Assembly: GCA_030064795.1 (NCBI GenBank)
Contig: JASJEI010000004.1
Span: 1-64,000 of the forward strand
Reading direction: 5' to 3'
DNA from: Pleurocapsa sp. MO_226.B13
GTDB taxonomy: Bacteria; Cyanobacteriota; Cyanobacteriia; Cyanobacteriales; Xenococcaceae
DNA length: 64,000 bases
This document shows positions 17,713-26,311 of this stretch, piece by piece (position 1 is the stretch's first letter; the number at the start of each line of letters is the position of its first letter). Under the pieces are notes generated by a model that was given only the letters and a program-made list of their open reading frames with translations, was not told the origin of the DNA and did not search any database. Both the position numbers and the translations under genes were made by a program.

Positions 17713-18909
17713 CTATGGTTGAAGAATGTATTCAGATTCTATCGGTTGAAGTTCACCTGTTTCGACTAAGGCTTGATGAATCATGGCTGCTACTTCGGCG
17801 CGAGTTGCTGGCTCGTTGGGACTAAGAGAATTGCTGTCTGCCCCAGGAGCATTAACTACCAATCCCGCTTCTATTGCTGCTGCTACCTGTGTTTTTGCCC
17901 AATCAGGTATATTGGCAGTATCGTCAAATTGTTGGAGAATTTGTTCTGCATCTTGAGATGGTTCTAAATCCAATCCTGTTGCCAAAGTAACCAAAACTTG
18001 ATAGCGAGGAATATTTTCTAGGGGACGAAATTCATCTTCAGAATAGCCTTGCATAAAGCCGATGCGTACTGCTTTATCAATATCGGCTGCGATCGCATTT
18101 TGATTAGTTACATCTTTAAATCTTTTAATATTTTGAGTCTCAGGCTTCATATCAAAGGCTTGAGCGATCAGAGTAGCCATACTCGCTCTAGTAATTAACT
18201 TGTCTGGTTCAAAGTTTCGATCGTCGGCAAATTCAGCGATCGTTAACTTTTCATTCATCTGCTGCACAAAAGGATAAGCCCAGTAGCTCGGAGTGACATC
18301 ATCGGGCATTTCTGGGGTTTCGGGGACAGTAGCTTGGGGCGTTTCGACTTCGCCGTCTGGGGTGGAGTCGGGGGTAGTAGCTTGAGGCGTTTCAACTTCT
18401 CTGTCTGTAGGATCTATAATACCTGGATCGATATCTCGACCGAGATCGTCGGATTCTTCTCTTAATCCTGGGAGAGTGGCAACCCCAACCAAGGGTGCTA
18501 ATCTTTTAGCGCGATCGAATCCATAAGACTCTGATTCTAGCGTGGAAAAGGGAGTAAATACTTCAGAAGAAGGAGGAGCAAGAACGGTCGATGACTCCGA
18601 GGGATCTAAGTCACCTGCTATTTCCAAATCATCAGTTTCAGATTCTGGCTGAGCGAAAAGCTCCACATCAGGATCGGCAGTCTCAATAGCTACATCTTCG
18701 CCTAAGAAAAATAAATTATTATCTTCGCCCAAGCCAAAATTGTTAGCCAATTGGTTTTTTCTACTGCCCAAAGCCCAAAACAAGATTGCTCCAATTGTAG
18801 AAAATGCCACCACGATCGCAATCATTTCATCAAAGGTCACCCCCGTAGCGGGTCTTCGTCTGCTTTCTGGGAGCGGATTTTGAGGGTCTGGAGGAGATGA
18901 ATTAGTCAT
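17713..18909 (-). CDS. SLH-domain protein with one membrane helix
   Basis: The gene encodes 398 aa. A membrane helix lies at about 28-47 (MIAIVVAFSTIGAILFWAL). A long acidic Pro/Thr/Ser-rich linker (about 60-205) contains a duplicated VETPQAT(T/V)P unit. Three SLH-type repeats lie at about 210-385 (SYWAYPFVQQM, RFKDV..AIAADIDKAV, DWAKTQVAAAIEAGLV, each with a TRA or PRY motif). SLH domains bind cell-wall polymers, so the protein probably ties the membrane to peptidoglycan. The duplicated linker unit suggests slippage. Confidence 0.85.
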   Translation of the reverse strand: MTNSSPPDPQNPLPESRRRPATGVTFDEMIAIVVAFSTIGAILFWALGSRKNQLANNFGLGEDNNLFFLGEDVAIETADPDVELFAQPESETDDLEIAGDLDPSESSTVLAPPSSEVFTPFSTLESESYGFDRAKRLAPLVGVATLPGLREESDDLGRDIDPGIIDPTDREVETPQATTPDSTPDGEVETPQATVPETPEMPDDVTPSYWAYPFVQQMNEKLTIAEFADDRNFEPDKLITRASMATLIAQAFDMKPETQNIKRFKDVTNQNAIAADIDKAVRIGFMQGYSEDEFRPLENIPRYQVLVTLATGLDLEPSQDAEQILQQFDDTANIPDWAKTQVAAAIEAGLVVNAPGADSNSLSPNEPATRAEVAAMIHQALVETGELQPIESEYILQP

Positions 18910-19031
18910 AGAGATTAGCCTATTAATTCAACAGTGATATCTAAAAAATATACTAGGTTGGAAATTTTGCTGACAAAATATGCTGAAGTTTTTATGTTCT
19001 TCTTTTTAGCAGCATAATCGAATATGTTCAA

Positions 19032-20468
19032 TTACTGATTATCAATTGTTAAATTTAAGGCTGCTATTTGAGCTTCTGCTTTATTTAAAGATTCCGACCA
19101 TTCTCGTTGGGGGTCGCTATCGGCAACGATACCCGCTCCTACCTGTCCATAAACTTGAGCCAGACTGCGATCGGCGGACTTTACGTACAGCAAAGTCCGA
19201 ATCAAAATATTCAAGTCGAGATTGCCTCGACGATCGAGATAGCCACAAGAACCATAAAATAAATTACGGCGTACGGGTTCTAGTTCTTCGATAATTTCCA
19301 TACAGCGCACTTTGGGGCATCCTGTAATCGTTCCGCCAGGAAATACGCCCCGAATCAAATCTACAGAGTCGCAGTCAGATCTGAGGATGCCTTTGACGTT
19401 ACTGACCAGATGCATGACATGACTGTAACGTTCTATGACTAATAGTTCATCTACTTCTACCGAACCCCACTGACAGACTCTACCCAAATCGTTACGCTCT
19501 AAATCTACCAGCATGATATGTTCGGCACGTTCTTTGGTATTTGCCAGTAGTTCTGCTGCTAAAGCACGATCGCTTGGGCGGTCTTTGCCTCTTTTTCTCG
19601 TGCCAGCAATGGGTCGAGTTTGAGCTTGTTTGCCCTTTAGCTGAATTAATCTTTCGGGGGAACAACTAACTAGATCTCCCCAGGGCGATCGCCAATAACT
19701 AGCAAAGGGAGAGGGATTTATTTGCTGTAGCTGACGATAAATTGACCAGCTATCATTATTTGTCTGGGTTTGAAAACGTAGAGATAAATTAGCCTGAAAG
19801 ATATCCCCTGCTTGGATATATTTTTTCGCTCGTCTGACAGCGTTTTGATATTGTTCGCGATCCGTTAGGAAGCAAACTTGGGAGGTAGAGGGTACGGGCG
19901 AACGGCCGTTCGCCCCTACAGGGGAGGTAGGGGAGGCAAGTTTGGTTTCTAGTTCGTCTAATTTTGAAGAGTCGGTGCAAGCCAGCCAGAGAGTTTGTTC
20001 CCAATGGTCGAGGACAGCAAAGCAGTCGGGTTCGTACCAATAAGCGGTAGGAAAAGGTAGAGTATCTTGATTGAGACTGGGCAAGCATTCAATTTCCCAG
20101 GCTAGATCGTAACCCAACCAACCCAACCAACCACCAGTAAAAGGTAGATGAGCAACATCTGGATTATCGATTCTAGGTTGCTGTAATAGCGATCGCAAAA
20201 AAGGCAAAATCTCACCAATTGCAGGAGTCCATAATTGAGGTTTGCCATCAATAATTCGAGGAGAACCAGCACAGATAGAATAGCGAGCTAGATGGGGATA
20301 TTCAGACTCAGCTAAGATCGGACTTTCGAGGAGAGTGGCAATATCTTCCTCAAGAAATAAAGCGGTAAATATTTCTGAAGCCGTAAGATTTTTTAGAGGC
20401 AGCGATCGCCAGTGCCATGATGTTAATGATTGTGTATTTTCTTCTGAAGGGAGAGTTGTATTTTTCAT
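19032..20468 (-). CDS. pabB: Chorismate-utilising enzyme, PabB/TrpE component I type
   Basis: The gene encodes 478 aa. The chorismate-binding domain is complete: DIFQANLSLRF, PIAGTRKRGKDR, LVDLERNDLGRVC, FPGGTITGCPKVR and a GQVGAGIVADSDP end. An N-terminal LLESP...ARYS segment resembles the tryptophan-binding site of TrpE. The PIAGT motif has Ala where E. coli PabB has its catalytic Lys, so anthranilate rather than aminodeoxychorismate as product cannot be excluded. It makes either the folate or the tryptophan precursor with a glutamine amidotransferase. A palindromic repeat is inserted in frame in the linker (see 19896-19915). Confidence 0.85.
   Translation of the reverse strand: MKNTTLPSEENTQSLTSWHWRSLPLKNLTASEIFTALFLEEDIATLLESPILAESEYPHLARYSICAGSPRIIDGKPQLWTPAIGEILPFLRSLLQQPRIDNPDVAHLPFTGGWLGWLGYDLAWEIECLPSLNQDTLPFPTAYWYEPDCFAVLDHWEQTLWLACTDSSKLDELETKLASPTSPVGANGRSPVPSTSQVCFLTDREQYQNAVRRAKKYIQAGDIFQANLSLRFQTQTNNDSWSIYRQLQQINPSPFASYWRSPWGDLVSCSPERLIQLKGKQAQTRPIAGTRKRGKDRPSDRALAAELLANTKERAEHIMLVDLERNDLGRVCQWGSVEVDELLVIERYSHVMHLVSNVKGILRSDCDSVDLIRGVFPGGTITGCPKVRCMEIIEELEPVRRNLFYGSCGYLDRRGNLDLNILIRTLLYVKSADRSLAQVYGQVGAGIVADSDPQREWSESLNKAEAQIAALNLTIDNQ
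19896..19915. repeat. Perfect 20-bp palindrome inserted in frame in pabB/trpE gene
   Basis: GGGCGAACGG is followed directly by its reverse complement. Read on the coding strand with its flanks it gives V-G-A-N-G-R-S-P-V-P. The repeat sits between the N-terminal and chorismate-binding parts of the protein. The flanking GGGAGGTAG and GGGGAGGTAGGGGAGGC sequence is repeat-like as well. Confidence 0.9.
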
Positions 20469-20478
20469 GCAGAGGGAA

Positions 20479-20532
20479 CAGGGGAAGCAGGGGAAGCAGG
20501 GGAAGCAGGGGAGGCAGGGGAAGCAGGGGAGT
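20479..20532. repeat. 9-bp tandem repeat (CAGGGGAAG)6 in the pabB 5' region
   Basis: Six 9-mers occur, mostly CAGGGGAAG with two variants, starting about 10 bp upstream of the pabB/trpE start codon (20468, minus strand). On the coding strand the unit reads CTTCCCCTG. No Shine-Dalgarno sequence is evident in it. Confidence 0.9.
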
Positions 20533-20580
20533 AGGGAAGCAGGGGGAGAAGCAAAGTCTAAGAACTAATAACTAACTACC

Positions 20581-20608
20581 AACTCCGAACTCCGAACTCC
20601 GAACTCCG
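20581..20608. repeat. Heptanucleotide repeat (AACTCCG)4
   Basis: Four exact copies are followed by AATTCC. It lies between the EcfT-like gene 3' end and the 9-bp repeat upstream of pabB. Confidence 0.95.
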
Positions 20609-20618
20609 AATTCCTATC

Positions 20619-21554
20619 TTAAAAAGTTCCACCAATAAACCAACGCGCACACCAGAAGGGGACTAAGATACCCAAAGCAATCCAATCGCGCCATCGTAGT
20701 TTTAGCTGATGCCATTGGACGCGGTGTTCGTTAGGGCTAGTAAAGCCTCGTACATCCATTGCGGTGGCAATTTGTTCGGCTCTCAATAGTAGATTTTCTA
20801 ATAATTTCTCCGAGACAATCAACCATAGCTTCGCGCTACGACGCAAGCCTAGTTTTTTCCAATCGATCGCCCTAGTACGTACTGAGCGAACTAAATTTTG
20901 TACTTCTTCTAAAACTAGAGGAATAAAACGTAGAGACAAGGTAAGAGTAAGAGTAATTTCCGAAATGGGTAGATTGAGACGACGCAGAGGACTCATCAGA
21001 TCGTCTAAACCTTCGGTAATTTCTTCGGGGGCGGTGGTTAAAAGATATAAGCTGGTACTGTAAATCAGAGTAAAAATCAGAGTCGAAATTTTTAATGCCA
21101 CGTCTAAAGAGCGACGAGTAACTGTTAAACGGGGTAAAAAAGCAAATTGAGAACGCTCAAAAAGGACATAGCGATAGTCTGTCGCTGGAGGAAGGGGAGA
21201 AGGACATTCGGCTGTGTTAGTTATGTTAGCTGCATCGGGGCAAAAAGAAGGGATTCTAGGGGTGTGTTCGACCGCCAGACTATCTGGGGCAACACTGCTA
21301 AATAAGAATAAAAAAAAGCATAACAACAGTAGCCATCCCATTTGTTTGCGCCAGACTCGAAAAGGAATCCCCGCAACTATTGTTAATAAAATCAATAAAG
21401 CTGCCAAACCAATACGCCACAGAGGATTGCTCAACAAAGGAGCAATCAAAAAAGTCATTAACCAAATTAGTTTGACTCGCGGATCGATCTGATGTAGCCA
21501 GGTTACGGGTTGTTCTAAATAGGAACCAATAGGGAGCGATCGCAATAAATCCAT
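20619..21554 (-). CDS. EcfT/CbiQ-type transmembrane component of an ECF transporter
   Basis: The gene encodes 311 aa. It has the CbiQ/EcfT pattern: SYLEQPVTWLHQIDPRVKLIW at the N-terminus (in two parts), four to six membrane helices, and a cytoplasmic VRSVRTRAIDWKKLGLRRS segment that contacts the ATPases. EcfT joins a substrate-binding S protein to the ATPases for vitamin or metal uptake. No S component or ATPase gene is adjacent, so the substrate is unknown. A 50-residue hydrophilic insert with two Cys (SFCPDAANITNTAECP) lies near residue 105-125. Confidence 0.88.
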   Translation of the reverse strand: MDLLRSLPIGSYLEQPVTWLHQIDPRVKLIWLMTFLIAPLLSNPLWRIGLAALLILLTIVAGIPFRVWRKQMGWLLLLCFFLFLFSSVAPDSLAVEHTPRIPSFCPDAANITNTAECPSPLPPATDYRYVLFERSQFAFLPRLTVTRRSLDVALKISTLIFTLIYSTSLYLLTTAPEEITEGLDDLMSPLRRLNLPISEITLTLTLSLRFIPLVLEEVQNLVRSVRTRAIDWKKLGLRRSAKLWLIVSEKLLENLLLRAEQIATAMDVRGFTSPNEHRVQWHQLKLRWRDWIALGILVPFWCARWFIGGTF

Positions 21555-21787
21555 ATGATTAAAGGATGAAAAATTAAGGATAAATGATGAAAAACAAAGG
21601 ACGAGAAATCATCTAATTATTCGGTCGCAGACTAGATCTGCATTTCCAATTTATCGAGGACTCCGCGTATATTTTGATGTCTCATAATTCATTTATCCTT
21701 ACCATAGTCTGACTAAAATTAGTTTTACTTATCAAAATATAGATTATTTATAAGCAGACTAATCATTTGCTGGTCATTGACTATCGA

Positions 21788-22882
21788 TTATTGATTTCTT
21801 TGACGACGAATTTCTCTAGTAGCTGCTTCATGTTCGCTCAGGGTTTCGCTAAAGACATGAGTACCATCATAACGAGCTACAAAGAATAAATAGTCAGTGC
21901 TTTCTGGATTTAGAGTAGCTTTGAGGCTGGCAATTCCAGGGGAAGCAATAGGAGTAGGAGTCAAACCAGTATTCAAATAAGTATTATAGGGCGATGGCGT
22001 TCCTACCTGGGAATAGGTTAATGGTTGGTCTGCTGTTTGTCTGATACCCAACCCATATTCTACGGTAGGGTCTGATTCTAGCCTCATGCCTTTATCTAGT
22101 CTGGCAGTAAATACCCCTGCAATCAAACGTCTTTCTTCTCCGACTACGGCTTCTTTTTCCACAATGCTAGCTAATGTAACCCAATCTAAAATACTCATAT
22201 CTGGCTTCTCGGCTTCGTAGACAGGCAGAACAACCTCTGCAAAGTGGTCGAGCATAATCTTAATTACCGCCTGGGGGTTGCTAGCGCGATCGCTGGAAAT
22301 TTTATAGGTATCGGGATATAAAAAGCCTTCTAAAATAGGTAAGTCTTGAGGCAGCCAAGGATACTGGTCGTAGGGAATTTCCGTGACTGCACTCTCAAAC
22401 TCATCGGCACTAAAATAACCGAGGGACTCAAAATATTCTGCCATTTGTCTGGTAGACCAACCTTCTGGAATGGTAAAGTTGCTCTGAATAATTTCTCCGT
22501 TCCAAATTTTAGCTGCGATCTCAGATAAAGATTCTTCGGGAGAGACTAAATACGTTCCCGCTTTAAAACCCCCAGAGGAGTCGGTTGTCTGCTTGAGCTT
22601 AGTCCAGATCTTCCAGCCATTTGTAGATTTAATCAGTCCTGCTTTTGCCAGTTCTGCCCCTATTTGATTGCCACCAATACCAGACTCAACTGTAAACTGG
22701 ACTTGTTTTTCTGGATCTATTTCTTTACCTCTAGCTTCTACGGGGGCAGTTAAACCTTTCCAACTAGCCCAACCTAAGAGAAATATAACCCCGATAGTAG
22801 CAGGTACGACTTTTAGAGCTTGAGTTTTGAGAGCTTGAGTTTTAGACGCTTGTTGATATTTAGACTGTTTCTGAGTAGTCAT
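21788..22882 (-). CDS. mltG: MltG-type endolytic murein transglycosylase
   Basis: The gene encodes 364 aa with one N-terminal membrane helix (about 28-45). It has a LysM-like region and the YceG/MltG catalytic segment: LASIVEKEAVVGEE with the catalytic Glu in EKEA, then GMRLESDPTVEYGLG and YNTYLNTGLTPTPIASPG. MltG cleaves nascent glycan strands and sets their length. The repeated TQALKTQALK near the N-terminus points to a small duplication. It is monocistronic here. Confidence 0.95.
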   Translation of the reverse strand: MTTQKQSKYQQASKTQALKTQALKVVPATIGVIFLLGWASWKGLTAPVEARGKEIDPEKQVQFTVESGIGGNQIGAELAKAGLIKSTNGWKIWTKLKQTTDSSGGFKAGTYLVSPEESLSEIAAKIWNGEIIQSNFTIPEGWSTRQMAEYFESLGYFSADEFESAVTEIPYDQYPWLPQDLPILEGFLYPDTYKISSDRASNPQAVIKIMLDHFAEVVLPVYEAEKPDMSILDWVTLASIVEKEAVVGEERRLIAGVFTARLDKGMRLESDPTVEYGLGIRQTADQPLTYSQVGTPSPYNTYLNTGLTPTPIASPGIASLKATLNPESTDYLFFVARYDGTHVFSETLSEHEAATREIRRQRNQ

Positions 22883-23364
22883 TCTATATAGATATCACTG
22901 GGTAAAATTGCCAATAAATAACTCGCGTTAGAGATCGGATCACATCTTACCTCTATTTTTCTTCAATTGTCTTTTTTAAGGCAAGATACAGCAAAAGTAT
23001 TTCTATTTTTTGATATATCCTCAATTTCAACTCATTTTAACCATTTGTCGATGTTGAATCGAGGTTCAAAAATTATTCGTGCCAATTGTTGATGTCTGAG
23101 CATGTCTCGATCGCAATCAAATAAATATTGCTGTAGTTAGCAATTGCTGACATTCACGAGTTTCTCAACTTTGATTTATACAATTAATTTGAGAGTAGAA
23201 AATACCTCAAGAAAATCTTTTCTAAGGCATGGGAATAATAACAGCCAAGCAACACAGGCGATAAATATTCAATTGGCTCGAATTGATGTGTGTCGAGCGA
23301 TCGAGCAACAAATGCTTTTAGACAAGAGTTTTCAACGACCAAAATTATTAGAGGTATTTGAATC
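22883..23364. other. Spacer upstream of the RTX gene
   Basis: No supported gene is seen. A reading frame from a TTG at 23144 runs into the RTX start but has no family features. A Shine-Dalgarno-like GAGGT lies about 10 bp before the RTX ATG at 23365. Confidence 0.5.
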
Positions 23365-24228
23365 ATGGCAAACCAAGAATTTAACGTCATCTTAGGAACA
23401 GATTCTTCTGAAACTCTTCGTGGTACTCCAGAGCCAGATCAAATGTTCGGATTTGGAGGCAACGATGTTCTTTTTCCTGGTTTTGGAAGCGATATAGTCT
23501 ACGGTGGGGAAGGAAATGATTTCATTGGAGGTGGAGGTAACACTGATGCCGAAGACAATGATACACTTTTTGGTCAGCAAGGCGAGGATATAATCTTCGG
23601 ACAGAATGGAGATGATTATCTCTTTGGCGGACTGGGGGAAGATGACCTCGGTGGAGATGCTGGTGACGACTGGCTTTTCGGTGGTGCCGATAATGACATC
23701 CTCGATGGCGATGATGGAAGCGATCATTTATTCGGTGGTGCGGGAGACGACCTGCTACGGGGCAATGCTGCGGTTAGAGGCGCGCCAGACTTGTCCAATC
23801 CATCCAACGATACTTTATTGGGAGGTGCTGGCAATGACACCTTAGATGGTGTGTGGGACACAAATACTGGTATATCTTCTGGTAAATTGGAAATCGATGT
23901 TCTGATCGGTGGTAGTGGAAGAGATACTTTCGCTCTCGGTATCAACATTGAAGGTAATCAAAAAGTCTATTACGATGATGAGAATGCCAATTCGCCTGGG
24001 TTAGATGATTACGCGCTCATCAAAGATTTTCAAATAGATCTAGATACTATCGAACTTTTTGGCAATTCTACCGATTATGTACTAGGTTCATCTCCTTTCA
24101 ATTCCAGCGATACTGGTGTCTATTTGGATACCAATGGTGACAATACTTTTGATGACAAGGATGAGTTGATTGGTATTGTAGTGGGACAAAGTTTAGATTT
24201 ATCGGGAAGCGAATTTGATTTTATTTAG
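23365..24228 (+). CDS. RTX calcium-binding protein
   Basis: The gene encodes 287 aa. About 12 RTX nonapeptides of the GGxGxDxLx type run from residue 25 to 170 (GGEGNDFIG, GGAGDDLLRG, GGAGNDTLDG). They form a Ca2+-loaded parallel beta roll. A C-terminal DYALIKDFQIDLDTIELFG segment matches the usual RTX end domain carrying the uncleaved secretion signal. There is no N-terminal signal peptide, as expected for type I secretion. No enzymatic domain is seen. A DevBCA exporter begins 628 bp downstream on the same strand, though without a linked TolC. Confidence 0.92.
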   Translation: MANQEFNVILGTDSSETLRGTPEPDQMFGFGGNDVLFPGFGSDIVYGGEGNDFIGGGGNTDAEDNDTLFGQQGEDIIFGQNGDDYLFGGLGEDDLGGDAGDDWLFGGADNDILDGDDGSDHLFGGAGDDLLRGNAAVRGAPDLSNPSNDTLLGGAGNDTLDGVWDTNTGISSGKLEIDVLIGGSGRDTFALGINIEGNQKVYYDDENANSPGLDDYALIKDFQIDLDTIELFGNSTDYVLGSSPFNSSDTGVYLDTNGDNTFDDKDELIGIVVGQSLDLSGSEFDFI

Positions 24229-24855
24229 TACTCACGGTTCGCTTAAATCAACAATGACTAGGGAAATAGAGGGCTTCGCCCTAGCTATAGGCACACTTCA
24301 TTTATGGTTTAAGACCATAAATGAAGTGTGGACATCGCACAGGCGATGGGGTTACAAGGATACTAATTTCAAGGGGGTCTTATACCCAATTGCGCTCCTT
24401 GTTACAGTCAACTCAAGGCTAAAAGCTAAAAGCTAACGGCTAAAAGCTTTTTGATAAAATAGCTCAACTGTATGCTGTTAATAAAGTTAAAAGAATAAAG
24501 AGAGAAATATTCTTGAACCCATATTCAGCAGCTCCATCGATGAAATACGATGGAAATTGTCTCAAACCGTGATTTTCTCTAAATAATTAATTAACTTTAA
24601 GACTTGGACAAACTTGCAATCTACTCACATTTTCTTCATAGTTTTTGTTTACTTTGAAGACAAAGAAAGTCAGGCAAAGATTACAGTAGAGAAATAAGTT
24701 CTGCGATCGCTTTTATGGTTCGGTGTCTATTCTAGGGACATCTAAAATTCATCAGACAAAATTCAAAAATTTATTGTGGCTGTCTCTAGTTTGGATTACA
24801 AAACTTAATTGTTAAGTCTTGTCAACACGAGAAACAAGAAAAATCTGAATTTAGG
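24229..24855. other. Long spacer between RTX gene and devB-like gene
   Basis: This 627-bp spacer holds a perfect 17-bp inverted repeat (24292-24330) and a short repetitive run of GCTAAAAGC units (24418-24450). A segment at 24229-24276 resembles 28168-28215 behind devA. A HIP1 site lies near 24703. No gene is seen. Confidence 0.55.
24292..24330. repeat. 17-bp perfect inverted repeat with 5-nt loop
   Basis: The arm CACACTTCATTTATGGT (24292-24308), loop TTAAG, and exact reverse complement (24314-24330) would form a stable hairpin in RNA. No T-tract follows, so it is not a classical terminator. It could block 3' exonucleases behind the RTX mRNA. Confidence 0.8.
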
Positions 24856-26169
24856 ATGAAATATCAGTTACTTGTCAAGCCTAAAGGTCGGGTAGCTATA
24901 GCTTCTATAATAACCGCCACCCTGGTTGCTGGAGGATTCTTAGCCTACTATTTTGCTGGTGCGCGAGGCGATCGCAGTGCTGATGAGCCAGCTTCTGAAA
25001 CTCAGGTACTGCCCCAAGCTGTGGCAGCAATTGGTTATTTAGAACCTCAAGGGGAAGTAATTAAGGTATCCGCATCAGCTTTTTTTGAAGGTGCAACAGT
25101 CGAACAACTTTTAGTTAAAAGAGGCGAACATATTACCAAAGGTCAAACCATTGCAATTCTCGACGATCGACCACGCCTCCAGGCTGCTCTCGAACAAGCT
25201 CAAAAGCAAGTAGTAGCAAATAAGGCTCGTTTAGCTCAAGTGAAAGCTGGAGCCAAGAAAGGGGATATTGCCGCCCAAAATGCCAAATTTCAAGAGATCC
25301 AAGCTGAATTAGTCGGACAGATTAATAGCCAAACTGCCAGTATTGCTAATTTAAAAGCTCAACTACAAGGACAAACCAATTCCCAACAGGCAAATATTGA
25401 CAGGCTCAAGGCTGAATTAATCAATGCTACCAAAGAGTGTCAGCGATATGAATTTTTACTAGCAGATGGAGCGATCGCTACTTCCGCCAGGGATCGAGTT
25501 TGTTTGCTGCAAGAAACTACTGAAAAACAACTAACAGCAGCAGAGGTTAATTTAATTGAAATTAAAGAAACTCTAGCACAACAAATTAGCGAAGCTGAAG
25601 CTAACTTAGCCCGCACTAAAACAACTTTAACTAAGCAAATTAGTCAAGCCGAAGCTAGTTTTCAAGCGATCGCCGAAGTTCGCGCTGTAGATGTGTCCGT
25701 CGCTCAAGCGGAATTAGAAGTTGCTGAAGCTGCGGTTAATCAAGCGCGAGCAAATTTAGAGCTAGTTTACGTCAAGTCGCCGATTCAAGGGCAAATTCTG
25801 GAAATCAATACTTGGCCGGGGGAAATGGTCAATAAGGCTGAAGGTATCGTCGAAGTAGGTAATACCAAGAATATGTATGTAGTTGCCGAAGTCTACGAAA
25901 GCGAGATCGATCGCATTCGCATCGGGCAAAAGGCAACCATCATCAGTGGCGGAATTACACCCAAACTGACTGGCACTGTAGATGATGTTGGGTGGCAAAT
26001 TAGGACTCAAGATGTGCTAGATACAGATCCCGTAGCCGATGTCGATGCCAGGGTTGTCGAAGTCAAAATTCGTTTGCATCCTGAAGATAGCCAAAAAGTA
26101 GCTAATTTAACTAACTTACAGGTCAACGTTCTAATCGAAACCGAGTTTGACAAAGCGAAACAAAAATAA
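24856..26169 (+). CDS. devB: DevB-like membrane fusion protein of an ABC exporter
   Basis: The gene encodes 437 aa. One membrane helix lies at about 16-33. Then come a biotinyl-lipoyl half motif (VEQLLVKRGEHITKGQTIA), a long alpha-helical hairpin of coiled coil (about 105-290), the second lipoyl half (VYVKSPIQGQILEINTWPGE) and a beta-barrel part. This is the HlyD/DevB architecture. In Anabaena, DevBCA with TolC exports heterocyst glycolipids; other cyanobacterial paralogues have unknown cargo. The devC- and devA-like genes follow on the same strand. Confidence 0.88.
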   Translation: MKYQLLVKPKGRVAIASIITATLVAGGFLAYYFAGARGDRSADEPASETQVLPQAVAAIGYLEPQGEVIKVSASAFFEGATVEQLLVKRGEHITKGQTIAILDDRPRLQAALEQAQKQVVANKARLAQVKAGAKKGDIAAQNAKFQEIQAELVGQINSQTASIANLKAQLQGQTNSQQANIDRLKAELINATKECQRYEFLLADGAIATSARDRVCLLQETTEKQLTAAEVNLIEIKETLAQQISEAEANLARTKTTLTKQISQAEASFQAIAEVRAVDVSVAQAELEVAEAAVNQARANLELVYVKSPIQGQILEINTWPGEMVNKAEGIVEVGNTKNMYVVAEVYESEIDRIRIGQKATIISGGITPKLTGTVDDVGWQIRTQDVLDTDPVADVDARVVEVKIRLHPEDSQKVANLTNLQVNVLIETEFDKAKQK

Positions 26170-26239
26170 AAACTCCGTAATTTTATTATTTTCAGATTTC
26201 TGAAGTCCCCATTCTTTCATGTAAAAAAATATAATTCTG

Positions 26240-26267
26240 AATTCCGAACTCCGAACTCCGAACTAAC
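26240..26267. repeat. Heptanucleotide repeat between devB- and devC-like genes
   Basis: The units AATTCCG, AACTCCG, AACTCCG and AACTAAC mix the two heptamers found elsewhere in the window. It ends 44 bp before the devC start. Confidence 0.9.
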
Positions 26268-26311
26268 ATCAATAAAAACCGCCAACCAGATCCAGTCTAG
26301 GGATTAAGCCC

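Noticed and set aside
20619..21554. Cobalt/vitamin B12 transporter assignment for the EcfT/CbiQ-like gene
   Set aside because: No cobalt-specific CbiM/CbiN, ATPase or cobalamin riboswitch is visible nearby, so the substrate cannot be named.
23144..23395. 83-aa ORF overlapping the RTX start
   Set aside because: TTG start, no ribosome-binding site, no family motif, and it overlaps the well-supported RTX start.
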